From: Guyanagaster necrorhizus
Taxonomy: Eukaryota; Basidiomycota; Agaricomycetes; Agaricales; Physalacriaceae
NCBI RefSeq assembly: GCF_019112545.1
Contig: NW_025064914.1
Coordinates: 258,191-287,298, forward strand
Length of the DNA: 29,108 nucleotides
Direction: 5' to 3'
Shown piece by piece: positions 1 through 8,194 of this stretch. Under the pieces are notes generated by a model. The model was not told where the DNA came from. It ran no database searches and saw only the letters and a list, made by a program, of their open reading frames with translations. The translations under genes and the position numbers were made by a program. Positions within the stretch are counted from its first letter, which is position 1. Each line of letters starts with the position of its first letter.

Positions 1-308
1 TACTTGTCTTAGTGGCATGTAGAATTGGCCCCATTTGAGGTACCATTTCTAAGTCCAACTTGGACTTAGTATTTTCCAAGGTGTGGTGCTGAACTTTTCT
101 AAGTTCCAACCTGACTTAGGATTTTTATCCTTAGGCCATGTTATTTTACAAAGTCCCTTTTGGACTTAGTATTGGTGACTAGCATGACTATCAGCTCAGA
201 GCCTCAGCCATAGTCCTCTACTGGCTAATGATTCTCAGTTACTAGCATATTCTAGTGTGTTATGCAGAATTTGCAAATTATAGGGCTGAACATGTAGCCT
301 GCATATCA
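1..308. repeat. LTR-like repeat H, left copy (truncated by window start)
   Basis: Positions 50-308 are the exact reverse complement of 28850-29108 (259 of 259 bases by eye). The inner edge falls on ...CATATCA|TTGTG here and CTCAG|TGATATG on the right, so both copies end in TG/CA as an LTR would. Immediately inside 309 the sequence is ordinary gypsy integrase, so H is an insertion into element D. No coding capacity is seen. H has no CpG at all, yet its copies are identical, which suggests young copies of a CpG-free source. The outer end, the target duplication and the family are outside the window. Confidence 0.75.
49..169. repeat. three related palindromes at about 50-bp spacing inside H
   Basis: Three related inverted repeats lie at 49-69, 99-119 and 150-169. 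The first has perfect 10-base arms, CTAAGTCCAA and its reverse complement, around one base; the others are degenerate versions (CTAAGTTCCAA..., AAAGTCCCTTT...). Spacing is 50 and 51 bases. The mirror set lies at the extreme right of the window. They could form hairpins or be protein-binding sites in an LTR; the function is unknown. Confidence 0.7.
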
Positions 309-600
309 TTGTGATGCCAGAATGGCCAGCTGTTGTGTGATTATGGCAAGTGGTGATGATCTCACCACGAAGTCCTTGATCTCAGAGAATATAGATCTGT
401 CCATCATAATGGATCAGACCTCCTTCCTTCATCATCCCATGCTCATGATTGAGAGATGAGGCCACTTGTTGGTCCCATTTGTAGTTGTCCTGAGTCATGC
501 TTTTGATGCACTCATGAATTTCTTCCTCTGTCAGCATGATCATGGCCCTAAAGTGTTCAGGCTGCAATAACATCATCCCCTCATTATTGGCTCCCCTCTG
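309..600 (-). pseudogene. integrase N-terminal zinc-binding fragment of D
   Basis: The minus-strand translation gives the RNase H-integrase linker (EEEIHECIKSMTQDN, HYDGQIYIL) followed by HNHTTAGHSGIT, the His-His half of the HHCC zinc finger. The matching stretch of element B continues to the Cys pair. Here the reading stops at 309 because repeat H is inserted between the His and Cys halves. The remaining integrase and chromodomain of D must lie to the left of H, outside the window. Confidence 0.8.
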
Positions 601-1060
601 ATCATGATCTGCTCTTCAGCTGAGAAGATCAGCCTTCTTGTTGGCTGTTCCTGCCTTGTGATGGAGAGTGTAATGATATTGGCTGAGTTCTGTGACCCAT
701 CTAGCTTGTCAGTGGTTCAGTTTCTGTGGTTGTCAGAAATACCAGAGATTTTGATGATCTGTCCAGATCTCAGAAATCTCCATTGCCCCAATCAGGTAGT
801 GCCACCATTTCTCCAAGGCAAGCATAATGGCAAGTAGCTCTTTGTCATAAATCTTGTAGTTTTGCTCAGTGACCATGAGTGTCTTAGATAGAAATGCAAC
901 AGGATGCCATTTTCCATCTTATTCTTGGGATAGAATAGCTCTAATTGCTTCCTCACTTGAGTCAGCCTTGACCTGGAACCTCCCTTTCTGTGTTGAGATG
1001 GTGAGGACTACATCCTCAGCAAGTCATCATTTGAGGTCATCAAAAGTGGCCTGTTGGGAG
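601..1060 (-). pseudogene. RNase H domain of D (pol fragment)
   Basis: The minus-strand reading includes [70 protein letters not shown] and LHHKAGTANKKADLLS. These are the typical RNase H blocks of Ty3/gypsy pol, with the first acidic residue in KADSSE and the DHQNL block. In-frame stops are present, several at positions where other copies carry Arg or Gln. The domain follows RT and precedes the integrase linker, the normal order. It is non-functional as it stands. Confidence 0.85.
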
Positions 1061-1800
1061 AATCCCCAGGTCCAGGGTGCATTGCCAGTTAGTTGGGTCA
1101 TTGGTTGAACAATCTTGCTGTAATCTCAGATGAAGTGTCAGTAAAAGTTCATGAATCCAAGGAATAACTGTAACTCCTTTTTCTTGGTTGGCTTCAGCCA
1201 CTCAGTCACCTCTGCCACTTTGATGAGGTCCATCCTAATACTCCCTTTGCTGATGATGACCCTGAGATATTCAGTTTCAAGTACCTCAAACTTGCATTTT
1301 TCCACTTTGAGGAATAGTTTGTGCTTTCTCATGAGAGCTAGTACTTGTTGCACTAGTTTCCTGTGTTCCTTCTTCATTTTTGACATGATGAGGATGTCGT
1401 CAAAGTAGATGGTGACCTTTCCAGTGGAGATGAGATCTTTGAAGATGTCATTCATCATCTATTGGAAGGTTGCTAGAGAGTTGGTGAGCCCAAAGAACAT
1501 GACAGTGGGTTCAAATAGCCCTTGGTTGGTTTGGAAGGCTGCCTTCCACTCATCTCCCTCCTTGATACAGACATTGTTATACCTCCACTGGACATCAAGT
1601 TTGGTGTAATATTTGGTGCCCCAGAGCTTGTCCATCAGTTCAGAGATCAAGAGGAGAGGGTATTGATTTTTGATGGTCATTTTGTTAAGCTTTCGATAGT
1701 CCTGAACTGGTTGAAGCTTGTCATCTTTCTTTTTGATAAAGAAAAATGGAGATGCCATCAGAGATTTCAATGGTCAGATTCATCCACTGGACAAGTTCTC
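1061..1800 (-). pseudogene. reverse transcriptase domain of D
   Basis: The minus-strand reading has the RT blocks in order: [91 protein letters not shown], then VTIYFDDILIM with the catalytic YFDD at 1396-1407, and WLKPTKKKELQLFLGFMNFY. YFDD is intact and its GACGAC codons still hold a CpG. TGG to TAG breaks the FQ-W-MMNDIF stretch near 1457 and a TGA follows FMNFY near 1136. The domain is recognisable but split into about three open pieces. Confidence 0.9.
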
Positions 1801-2532
1801 ATCCAGGAACTTGTCAAGCTCTTGCTGTTCATTATTGCCAAGAGGGTAAGTTTTGCAATCCAAATTGGTGTTTGCATTCAGATTTAGTTTGATCACATGA
1901 TCCCATGGCTTCAGGTCTGGTAGTTTGTCAAAGCTCTCCTTCTCAAATAGATCTTTAAAGTTGCATGCCCATTTGGGCACCATTTCTTCAAAGGTTTTCT
2001 CCTCCTTCTGTTCAGCAGCTTGGGCAGCTAAGTTGTTGGCATGGTGGACTGCTTGAATGTGTACCTCCTGCTGAAGATTGACAGCAATAATGGTTTCTCC
2101 ATCCTCCATTTCCTCATCCCACCAATCTTCTGGGTTCTCATTGGGTAATTCAAATGGAATTTTTGAGCACTGGCATCTTGCAAATGTAATTCTTCCAGTT
2201 TTCCAGTTGATTAGTGGATTATGATGTATCAACCAGTTGTGACCAAGGAAGATCTCCTTGGTCCTGAGATCCATCACTGCCAAGTCAATTTGTTCAGGGT
2301 GATCACCAATCATGAGTCTGAGCTTGATAAACTCAGTGATTGAACTGGCTTGGTTCTTGGTCTCATCTGCATTATAAACCAGGATGGGAGCCACAGTGGC
2401 TGAGGTTGGAAGTTCATGCTTGTTGACAAAAGCATGATTGATCAAGCTTCTAGTGCAACTGCTGTTGATCAGAGCAGTCACAGCATATATTGATTGAGAC
2501 ATGAGTGTCTCGATCTGGGCTTTGGTGATCAA
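1801..2532 (-). pseudogene. aspartic protease and PR-RT linker of D, catalytic Asp replaced
   Basis: This is a long open stretch on the minus strand. The retropepsin-like segment starts with AVTALINSSCTRSLINHAFV, where Ty3/gypsy proteases carry D-S/T-G; here the Asp position is Asn (codon AAC at 2464-2466) and the Gly is Ser. It continues through NADETKNQASSITEFIKLRL and TKEIFLGHNWLIHHNPLINW (the ILG/FLG flap-end motif), then an acidic linker (NPEDWWDEEMEDGE, WACNFKDLFEKESFDKLPDL) into RT. Elements A and E have the same Asn. Catalysis is not expected. Confidence 0.85.
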
Positions 2533-2988
2533 GTCTTGTTCCAGGGTTTTGGGCTGATGAATGAATTTTTATAGTCCTCAAAGTTCATCAAGCCATTTCA
2601 AGGCTCAGCATCATTCAGCTTGCTTTATTCCTTTCACCATTTCATCTATTACTTCTTCGGCTTGAGTTCAGTGGATCCAATTCTTAAGTATAGCTTTTGC
2701 TGCAGCTTCATCTTTGGTGTCTTTGATGGCCCTCCAAGTCCACTTGCTATTGAATGGTTTGAGCCAAGTAATGGGGCTCTCTGCCTCTGTTCAGCCCAAA
2801 GGTGTTTGAGTTTTTTCTTTAGGTGATCCCTTGGTGTGCAAGACAGATAGCTGGAGTATATTTGAATGCATGGGTAAGATAAGCATAGGAGTAACTACAG
2901 AAATACTATCAGTCCAACTAGCAGCTAAGGGCTGCACAACATGAAAGTCTTTGGCTGATCCAGTGGAATCGCTCACTGATTGGCTCCA
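2533..2988 (-). pseudogene. start of pol in the -1 frame after gag (D)
   Basis: Downstream of the gag stop (TGA at 2973-2975) the conserved reading is in the -1 frame relative to gag: SVSDSTGSAKDFHVV, TKGSPKEKTQTPLG, a stop, then ITWLKPFNSKWTWRAIKD, AAAKAILKNWIHW and EEVIDEMVKGIKQAE leading into the protease. A and E show the same order and frame (WLKPFNTEWTWHAI, WLKPFNTKWTWRAI). The segment is Trp-rich and of unknown role, a spacer between gag and protease. Scattered stops show decay. Confidence 0.7.
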
Positions 2989-4789
2989 TCTTTTACTTCC
3001 TCCACCTTGGACTCCTTGCATAGTTCTTTGTCTTCCTTTTGTAATTCAGCAATCTGTGCTCTGATGTCTTCATAGGTGCATTTCTTCTTTGGGCAGTCCT
3101 TTACCATATGGCCTTTCTGGCCACAGTTGAAGCACTTCCCCTCCTTCTTCATTTGATCTATGTCCATCAGCTTCCCAGCTCCAGTATATGTGGTTCTGAT
3201 TCTGGTCTTCTGTGCACCATAGGCAGGGGCCATTGAGGGTCCCAATGATTTCCCAGCAGTTATCTCTGATGATTTGTTCAGGGTTGGTGGGGTCAGCTTC
3301 TTAGAGTAATCTTGAAGAGTCAATAATTCCACTTTCTGCCTTTGTCACTCCTTGTACATCTCAATGATCCTTTTCTTCCATTCATCATATCCCACTGGCA
3401 TCAATGCTTTGACACCAATGGCAGAGATCATCATGATGTAGGAGGAGAGGACACCTCTCTTGAGAGCCTTGACCATTCACTCATCATTTATGACATCATC
3501 ATGAATTCTGGCAAGCTTTACAAGTCACTCCAGCTCATTGAAGTAGTCTGTGGCTGTCTTATCTCCCATTTTGAATTCCTTGATCTTCTGTTTGTATACC
3601 TCCTGTACAGCTGAATCAATGAATTTGTCATACAACATCTGCTTGAACACTGGCCACAAGAGATATTGATAGTGTTTCTGAGTTGACAATTGGAAATTTG
3701 GGGAGATCAAGATCCACCAGGTCTTGGCTTTTTTCTCAAGGTAAGAGATGGCAAAGACAACCTTGTTCATATCAGTGCTGAGATATCTGATATAAACTTT
3801 GAAGTATTGTTCACAATCAACCAGAAATCAGTCGATATTATCTGATGTGTCTTTGAAAGGGTGGGGTTTTTGAAGTAAGTTGGATTGGCATTATAGGACA
3901 GCTGCATTATCAGGCAGGACACCCATCAGATTGGGCCATTCTGAGAATGGGGGTCAGTTTCATTCATGCAGGGGTCCAGAGAAGGAATGGAGGGAGTTGT
4001 CATCTGCTACTGGGCTTCCTCATGGTGCTGCTTCCTTCTGGACAATGATCCCATCTCACATGGTGAACCCTAGCTGGACTGCTTCAGGATCATCCTGTAG
4101 GGGTTCTTTTCCTTTGCCACTCTCAGTTGCCTTATCCAGCAGAGGTTGTGTCTCTAGGATTTGGCTTCCCCAGCCCATCCATGGGTTTCAGTAGGAGCTT
4201 GGTGGCTGTAATGGCTGGAGTCAGTATCAGGACAGCTGGGTTGTTGTAGAGGTCAAGGATGGGGTGGAGTCTGAAAATGTGCTTTGGATTGATAGAGCCA
4301 TGTATACAGCTCATTTTGAGGTGATGGGGGGTGACCATGGCATTGGTTATACTGGAAATGCCAGCTGATATGCTGGTGGTCTGCTGACTGGGTCTTCAGG
4401 ATGCCTGTTGTTGTATTGCTGGATAGCATAGTCAGTTGCTGCATGCCTCAAGATTTCTGTTTGCTTGTTAGATGTAGAATGCAAATATAATTGTCCCATT
4501 TGCAATGCTGCCCAAGCAGTGTCATGCCATAAGAAATTTACCCCTTGCAGATAGTACTCCTGGTATTCTTGTGTTCTGGCCTTCTGAATCATCCTTTCCA
4601 GTTCTTCTTCATCAGTGTCCTCCTATAATCCATATGCTAGTTTTTCCCCAGTGTGTGATGGGTCACTACTCTCAGTATCCTCATTCTTGTCCTCCTCTCT
4701 CCTTTCCTCAGAGAGGAAAGTGATGAGTGAGTCATAGGAACTCTCTCCAACCTCTGGCTGTATAGTCTTCATTGACCTCTCACTCCAGC
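2973..4789 (-). pseudogene. gag, C-terminal part with zinc knuckle (D)
   Basis: The minus-strand reading includes a Retrotrans_gag-like segment (NKVVFAISYLEKKAKTWW, QMLYDKFIDSAVQEVYKQKI, FKMGDKTATDYFNELE) at about 3840-3520 and a CCHC knuckle CFNCGQKGHMVKDC (3093-3134; C-x2-C-x4-H-x4-C). It ends KVEEVKDGANQ then TGA at 2973-2975. The upstream part is acidic and Gln/Pro-rich (FLSEERREEDKNEDTESSD, TQEYQEYYLQGVNFLW). Stops and frameshifts divide it. A solo LTR at 4790-5237 separates it from the gag N-terminus, and the two halves join across the CCAGC target duplication. Confidence 0.85.
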
Positions 4790-5237
4790 TGTTAGATCCA
4801 AGCATCACGTGAGCAGAAACATGTGATAAACAGAAGCTGCCTCACACTTCAGGCAGTCATCTGAGTTCACTGATGTGCTTCTGGATCAATGTGTCACAAG
4901 GTCAAAGAAATTGGCTCAAGTGTAGAATGGTGTGTATAAACTTTAGCTTGAAGCTGGGGTTTCCAGCAAGAGTGAGCCTCCTTAAATACAGTTTTTGTGA
5001 ATCACTATTAATACTCATACTTATTGTGTATTCCTCTGTCCTGGATGCCCATTGTCCTTGAGCATTGTTACTGTACATAAAAGGCCGATTGTGCATTTGT
5101 CATTGGGCATTGGTAGCATTGAAAAGTCATGACAAGATTGGCTTGTTGTGATGACTAAGCTGCTCCCATGGTTTCAAGCACTTGTTCTTGATGCCTTGAC
5201 TAAGCATAAATAGGGGAAAGGAGAGAAAATCATAACA
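4790..5237 (-). mobile_element. solo LTR of the same gypsy family in D gag
   Basis: The 448-bp unit runs from TGTTAGATCC to CATAACA and is bounded by a perfect 5-bp target duplication, CCAGC, at 4785-4789 and 5238-5242. No internal element sequence is attached, and gag continues on both sides, so it is a solo LTR left by LTR-LTR recombination rather than D's own LTR. Orientation is the same as D. Confidence 0.93.
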
Positions 5238-5242
5238 CCAGC

Positions 5243-6521
5243 TGAGTACTGGGCCCAGCTATAGGGCCTGAAAAGTCAGATGTGTTGATGTAGGTAGAGG
5301 TGGGTTGACTCCCAATATCAGAGTTGTACTGGTTTCTCCCTCACACTCATGCCATCTCCACTTGCTGGTGATAGAGGCAGACATTTTGTCAGTATCCATC
5401 ATCAAGGAGCTGCCCAACCACTCAACTCCCAAGGAACTCTCAGAGAGCTCCAGCAGGAATGTGGGCATTTCCAGGTGCTCATAGTCTATAGTGGCCAAGG
5501 ATAGACTCATCATCGCTGAATGTTGCGTTGGCACTGGGGGTTCTTCAGAAAGGGGGATATTGGGGGGTTGAAGAGTGTGCAGAGGCTCCTGGGACATCAT
5601 CCTGAGCTGGAGGAAAGACTCCATCATTCCTTGCTCAGGCTTCATTGGTGGTGAGGGTTTCTGCATTAGCCCAGACTGCTAGAGCTCATAGATCAGATCC
5701 TGAGATACTGGGTTCTCAGAAGATCAGAGTTGAGAGCAACTGGTCAGCTCATACAGGTGCAAGGACTGATGCAACCTCTGGTCAAAGGCCATACCAGTTG
5801 GAGATGTTGGCTCTTGTGAGCCAGTCTCTCTCATTATTTTGCTGCTGCTCTCTGTTCTGTCAGTTGTACTTGGCAGCCTTTCTTGCCTGCCCCTGGAGGA
5901 TGAGGTGCTCCTCAAGCTCACTGTGAGGGGGTTGTAGAATGTTTCATTGTCTTTGTTCTTCTTGTTGGAGGGCTTTGTCATAGTTGAATGAGATGTTGAG
6001 GTCTCATGCTGGGAATAAGTAATGAATGATCTCATTTCTGCTTTCACAAATTCATCACTCATTGTCAAGCTGGTCCAAGAGAGACTGCCCCAGCCTGCCA
6101 CTGGTACTGACAGAGCAGAGAGGGGAGGTGCCATGAGACTGGTTTCCAGGAGATGCATGTCAAGATTCCTAAGCCATCTGAGTGGCATGGAGGGAATCTC
6201 TGGCATGGTCATCAATCCTATAGGTTTGAGGGGTGGTGAAAGAGTTGGGAGAGGGAGACTGCTGAAAGAAGTCCCCTGGAAGCTTCTCATCTTCATGATC
6301 TGATATGGCATCTGGTATGAATATTCCTCAGTCTCTTGGGATGTGAGGGTACTGGTTTTGGCTTGTTCCAGGTCAAGAGGGGTATTGTCCTCCCTCTTCT
6401 TCTTGACCATCCTCCTGATGCATTCCACTAGGCTTGGCTTCCAGTATGGGGCTGGTCAGGGGCTGGTAGGTCATTCTTCAGGATTCAGGGATGTCATAGA
6501 GCAGGAGATCAGGGGTTACAT
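5243..6521 (-). pseudogene. gag, N-terminal part (D)
   Basis: The reading starts at an ATG (6519-6521) 41 bases after the leader micro-ORF; the matching ATG in B is 47 bases after its micro-ORF. The next codon is TAA, so this copy cannot start translation usefully there. Homology with B gag is patchy but clear: PAPYWKPSLVECIRRMVKKK, EDEKLPGDFFQQSPSP, ARDSLHATQMA and RANISNWYGL match B's PYPKLDL, IHRALRKKKDN, ENLSDDFFNDKPSS, AQDSLNATRMA and DSPSWYGL. The region is Ser/Pro/Thr-rich and low in structure. At least one frameshift lies between the first and second half. The exact role of this long gag extension is unknown. Confidence 0.7.
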
Positions 6522-6561
6522 TTCACAGGATCTGACAGATGTGTTGAAATTTATTATAATG

Positions 6562-6705
6562 TCAAATAGCCCAGGCAGTTATTGAGTGACATCCTTGGCA
6601 CAGCTGGATGATCACAAGTAAACCTAATAGCATTCCAATGATGGAAGATAGGAGTTCAAAAAACTCTTGATCAAAGTTCAGGTCTGATGGGGTGACTGAA
6701 GGCAT
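6562..6705 (-). CDS. leader micro-ORF, 47 aa, predicted membrane segment (D)
   Basis: The ATG is at 6703-6705 and the TGA at 6562-6564. The product begins MPSVTPSDLN, has FFELLSSIIGMLLGLLVIIQ as a hydrophobic segment and ends SITAWAI. It is uninterrupted in a region where everything else is broken. Element B has an equivalent 44-aa ORF at 11745-11879 with the core SIIRMLLGLLMIIQLC. Within the core most differences between the two copies are at third codon positions. It lies between the primer-binding site and gag. I recognise no named family. It could be a membrane micropeptide or a regulatory upstream ORF. Confidence 0.6.
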   Translation of the reverse strand: MPSVTPSDLNFDQEFFELLSSIIGMLLGLLVIIQLCQGCHSITAWAI

Positions 6706-6746
6706 TTGGTTTCCTCCACACTATAGTGCATGAGAAAAAGGAAGAT

Positions 6747-6762
6747 CAAGCTTTGAGCTAAT
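6747..6762 (-). promoter_or_regulatory. self-priming primer-binding site of D
   Basis: The 16 bases directly inside the 5' LTR read ATTAGCTCAAAGCTTG on the minus strand. TTAGCTCAAAGCT is the exact reverse complement of AGCTTTGAGCTAA, found in family LTRs (such as 11228-11686) about 34 bases after TATATAA, where transcripts would start. D's own LTR has AGCTTCAAGCTAA, two transitions away. No tRNA 3'-end complement is recognised next to the LTR. This matches the Tf1/sushi self-priming arrangement. Confidence 0.75.
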
Positions 6763-7221
6763 TATTAGACCCAAGCATCAAGTGAGCAGATGCACATGAT
6801 AAACAGATATCCCTTTGCACTTCAAGGAATCAGCTGAGTTCACTGATGTGTATTCTGATTGGTGTGTCATAAGGCCAAGAGAATCAGCTCAAGTATAGAA
6901 TGGTGTGAAGATAAACTTTAGCTTGAAGCTGAGGGTTTCCAGCAAGAGCAAGCTGTCTTAAATATCATACAAAGTCTGCTAATAATACTACAACTAATTG
7001 TGTGTTTCTGAGTCTATTGTGCCTATTGTCCTAGGGCATTGTTACCATACATAAAAGGGTGATTGTCCATCATTGGATAATGCTGTTGCATTGAAAGACA
7101 ATGATGGACTTGGCCAGTTGTGATGACTAAGCTTTGTCCCATGGTCCTAAGCACTTGTTCTAACACTCTGACTAAGCATAAATAGGGATTAAGTCTAAGA
7201 GAAAATGGAAAAATCATAACA
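6763..7221 (-). repeat. 5' LTR of D
   Basis: The 459-bp unit runs TATTAGACCC...CATAACA on the plus strand; the terminal TG has become TA. On the minus strand it ends where the leader and primer site begin (6762), which identifies it as the 5' LTR. Conserved internal blocks shared with the other LTRs include the CTTAGTCAG block and TTCAAGCTAAAGTTTA. The outside flank at 7222 is GCTAC, in element C integrase. Confidence 0.9.
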
Positions 7222-7722
7222 GCTACTATGATGAAGACACAATATGACAAGCACTGATGCAATGCACATGAGTATACTATTAATGATAAAGTCTGGCTGG
7301 ACATCAGCAACCTTCACTTTCTCTATCTGAAACAGAAACTTGCTGATAAATGGACCAGTCCATTCTCCATACTAGCAAAGATAGATGCATCAGCCTACAA
7401 ACTTCAACTTCCACCATATTGGCACATCCACAATACTTTTAACAAATCTCTCTTTATACTCTATATCATGCCCACATTCCTGAACTAAGAATAACTGCTC
7501 CCTCCTCCATCAGACCTGATCAATGATAAAGAACATTATGATATCAATCAAGTATTAAATCATAGAAGCTGCAAAATTTGTGCATGTGGTGGTGGAGTGA
7601 TGACAACTATTGACTATCTTGTCAGTTGGAAAGGGTATAGACCAGAATCAAACCAGTGAGACAATAAGAAGCAGATGAATGCAGATGACACTATACACAA
7701 TTATGAATTATCTCTAAATTAA
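7222..7722 (+). pseudogene. integrase C-terminus and chromodomain of C
   Basis: The reading runs ATMMKTQYDKH, INDKVWLDISNLHFLYLKQK, LADKWTSPFSILAKIDASAY, KLQLPPYWHIHNTFN (the GPY/F-type module), LINDKEHYDINQVLNH, then TIDYLVSWKGYRPESNQ and NYELSLN with stop TAA at 7720-7722. YLVSWKGY is the chromodomain core found at the integrase tail of chromoviruses and thought to guide integration to chromatin marks. In-frame stops are present (after KH, ESNQ and elsewhere), so this is a relic. Confidence 0.85.
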
Positions 7723-7739
7723 GCCATCAGGATGATGAT

Positions 7740-7755
7740 CTTAAGGAGAGGGCAA
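7740..7755 (+). promoter_or_regulatory. polypurine tract of C
   Basis: CTTAAGGAGAGGGCAA directly precedes the 3' LTR. The same tract, with small changes, precedes the 3' LTRs of A, B, E and F and would prime plus-strand DNA synthesis. Confidence 0.8.
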
Positions 7756-8194
7756 TATTATGATTTTTCCTCATTTCAGCCCCTGTTTATGCTTAGTCAG
7801 AGCATCTAACTCAGTGCTTAGAACTGTGAGACAATCTTAGTCAGCACCATCAACCATTATCTTGTGATATATAGCAATGCCCTGACAATGAGATAACTAT
7901 TCTTTTGTAGATAACTATGATGCCTTAGGACAATGGGCACTATAGCACAGGGACTCACAATTAGTCACACTATATTTATCTAGGAGATGAACAGTATATA
8001 AGTAGCATCTCCAATGCTATATAACTTCAGTCTTGAACTATCCTTTATCATATCATTCTACTTGAGTCAACTAAGTATTGATCTTAGAACATAACATCTC
8101 TAAACATATCAGGTGGACTTAAGCATGATTGTACAAATGCAATACAGTGCTTATTTATCATGTGTTATTGATCATGTATCACTTGGGTCCAACA
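7756..8194 (+). repeat. 3' LTR of C
   Basis: 439 bp, TATTATGATT...GGGTCCAACA, plus orientation. The terminal TG has become TA. It contains AGTATATAAGTAGC and the TTTA-rich blocks shared with the other LTRs, and is about 20 bp shorter than the usual 459. Confidence 0.88.

Larger units (their letters stand above)
309..7221 (-). mobile_element. Ty3/gypsy chromovirus copy D (3' end beyond window)
   Basis: Read on the minus strand this is a 5' LTR (6763-7221), self-complementary primer site, leader micro-ORF, gag, protease, reverse transcriptase, RNase H and the start of the integrase zinc finger, which H interrupts at 308/309. A solo LTR of the same family with its own target duplication lies in gag. 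Outside 7221 the sequence changes to plus-strand integrase of element C, so D was inserted there; the flanking 5 bases are GCTAC and the partner duplication is out of view. D keeps more CpG sites and longer open stretches than A, B or F, so it is probably one of the younger gypsy copies. It is still broken by in-frame stops and frameshifts. Confidence 0.9.
7222..8194 (+). mobile_element. Ty3/gypsy copy C, 3' end only
   Basis: This is a plus-strand family member beginning mid-integrase where D is inserted, running through the integrase C-terminus and chromodomain, polypurine tract and 3' LTR. The rest of C should lie beyond D, to the left of the window. Its 3' LTR abuts the pyruvate-decarboxylase pseudogene, so C is one of the insertions into host DNA; the flanking 5 bases are TACAG (8195-8199). 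Confidence 0.85.

Noticed and set aside
1522..1887. Long plus-strand open frames opposite the pol domains of D, such as 1522-1887 and 5645-5926
   Set aside because: They lie antisense to recognisable RT, protease or gag blocks, have no family resemblance, and are of the length expected by chance opposite a coding strand.
4770..5237. LTR at 4790-5237 as the 5' LTR of D with gag starting at about 4772
   Set aside because: It is flanked by a perfect CCAGC duplication, gag-like sequence continues beyond it, and the real 5' LTR with primer site is at 6763-7221.
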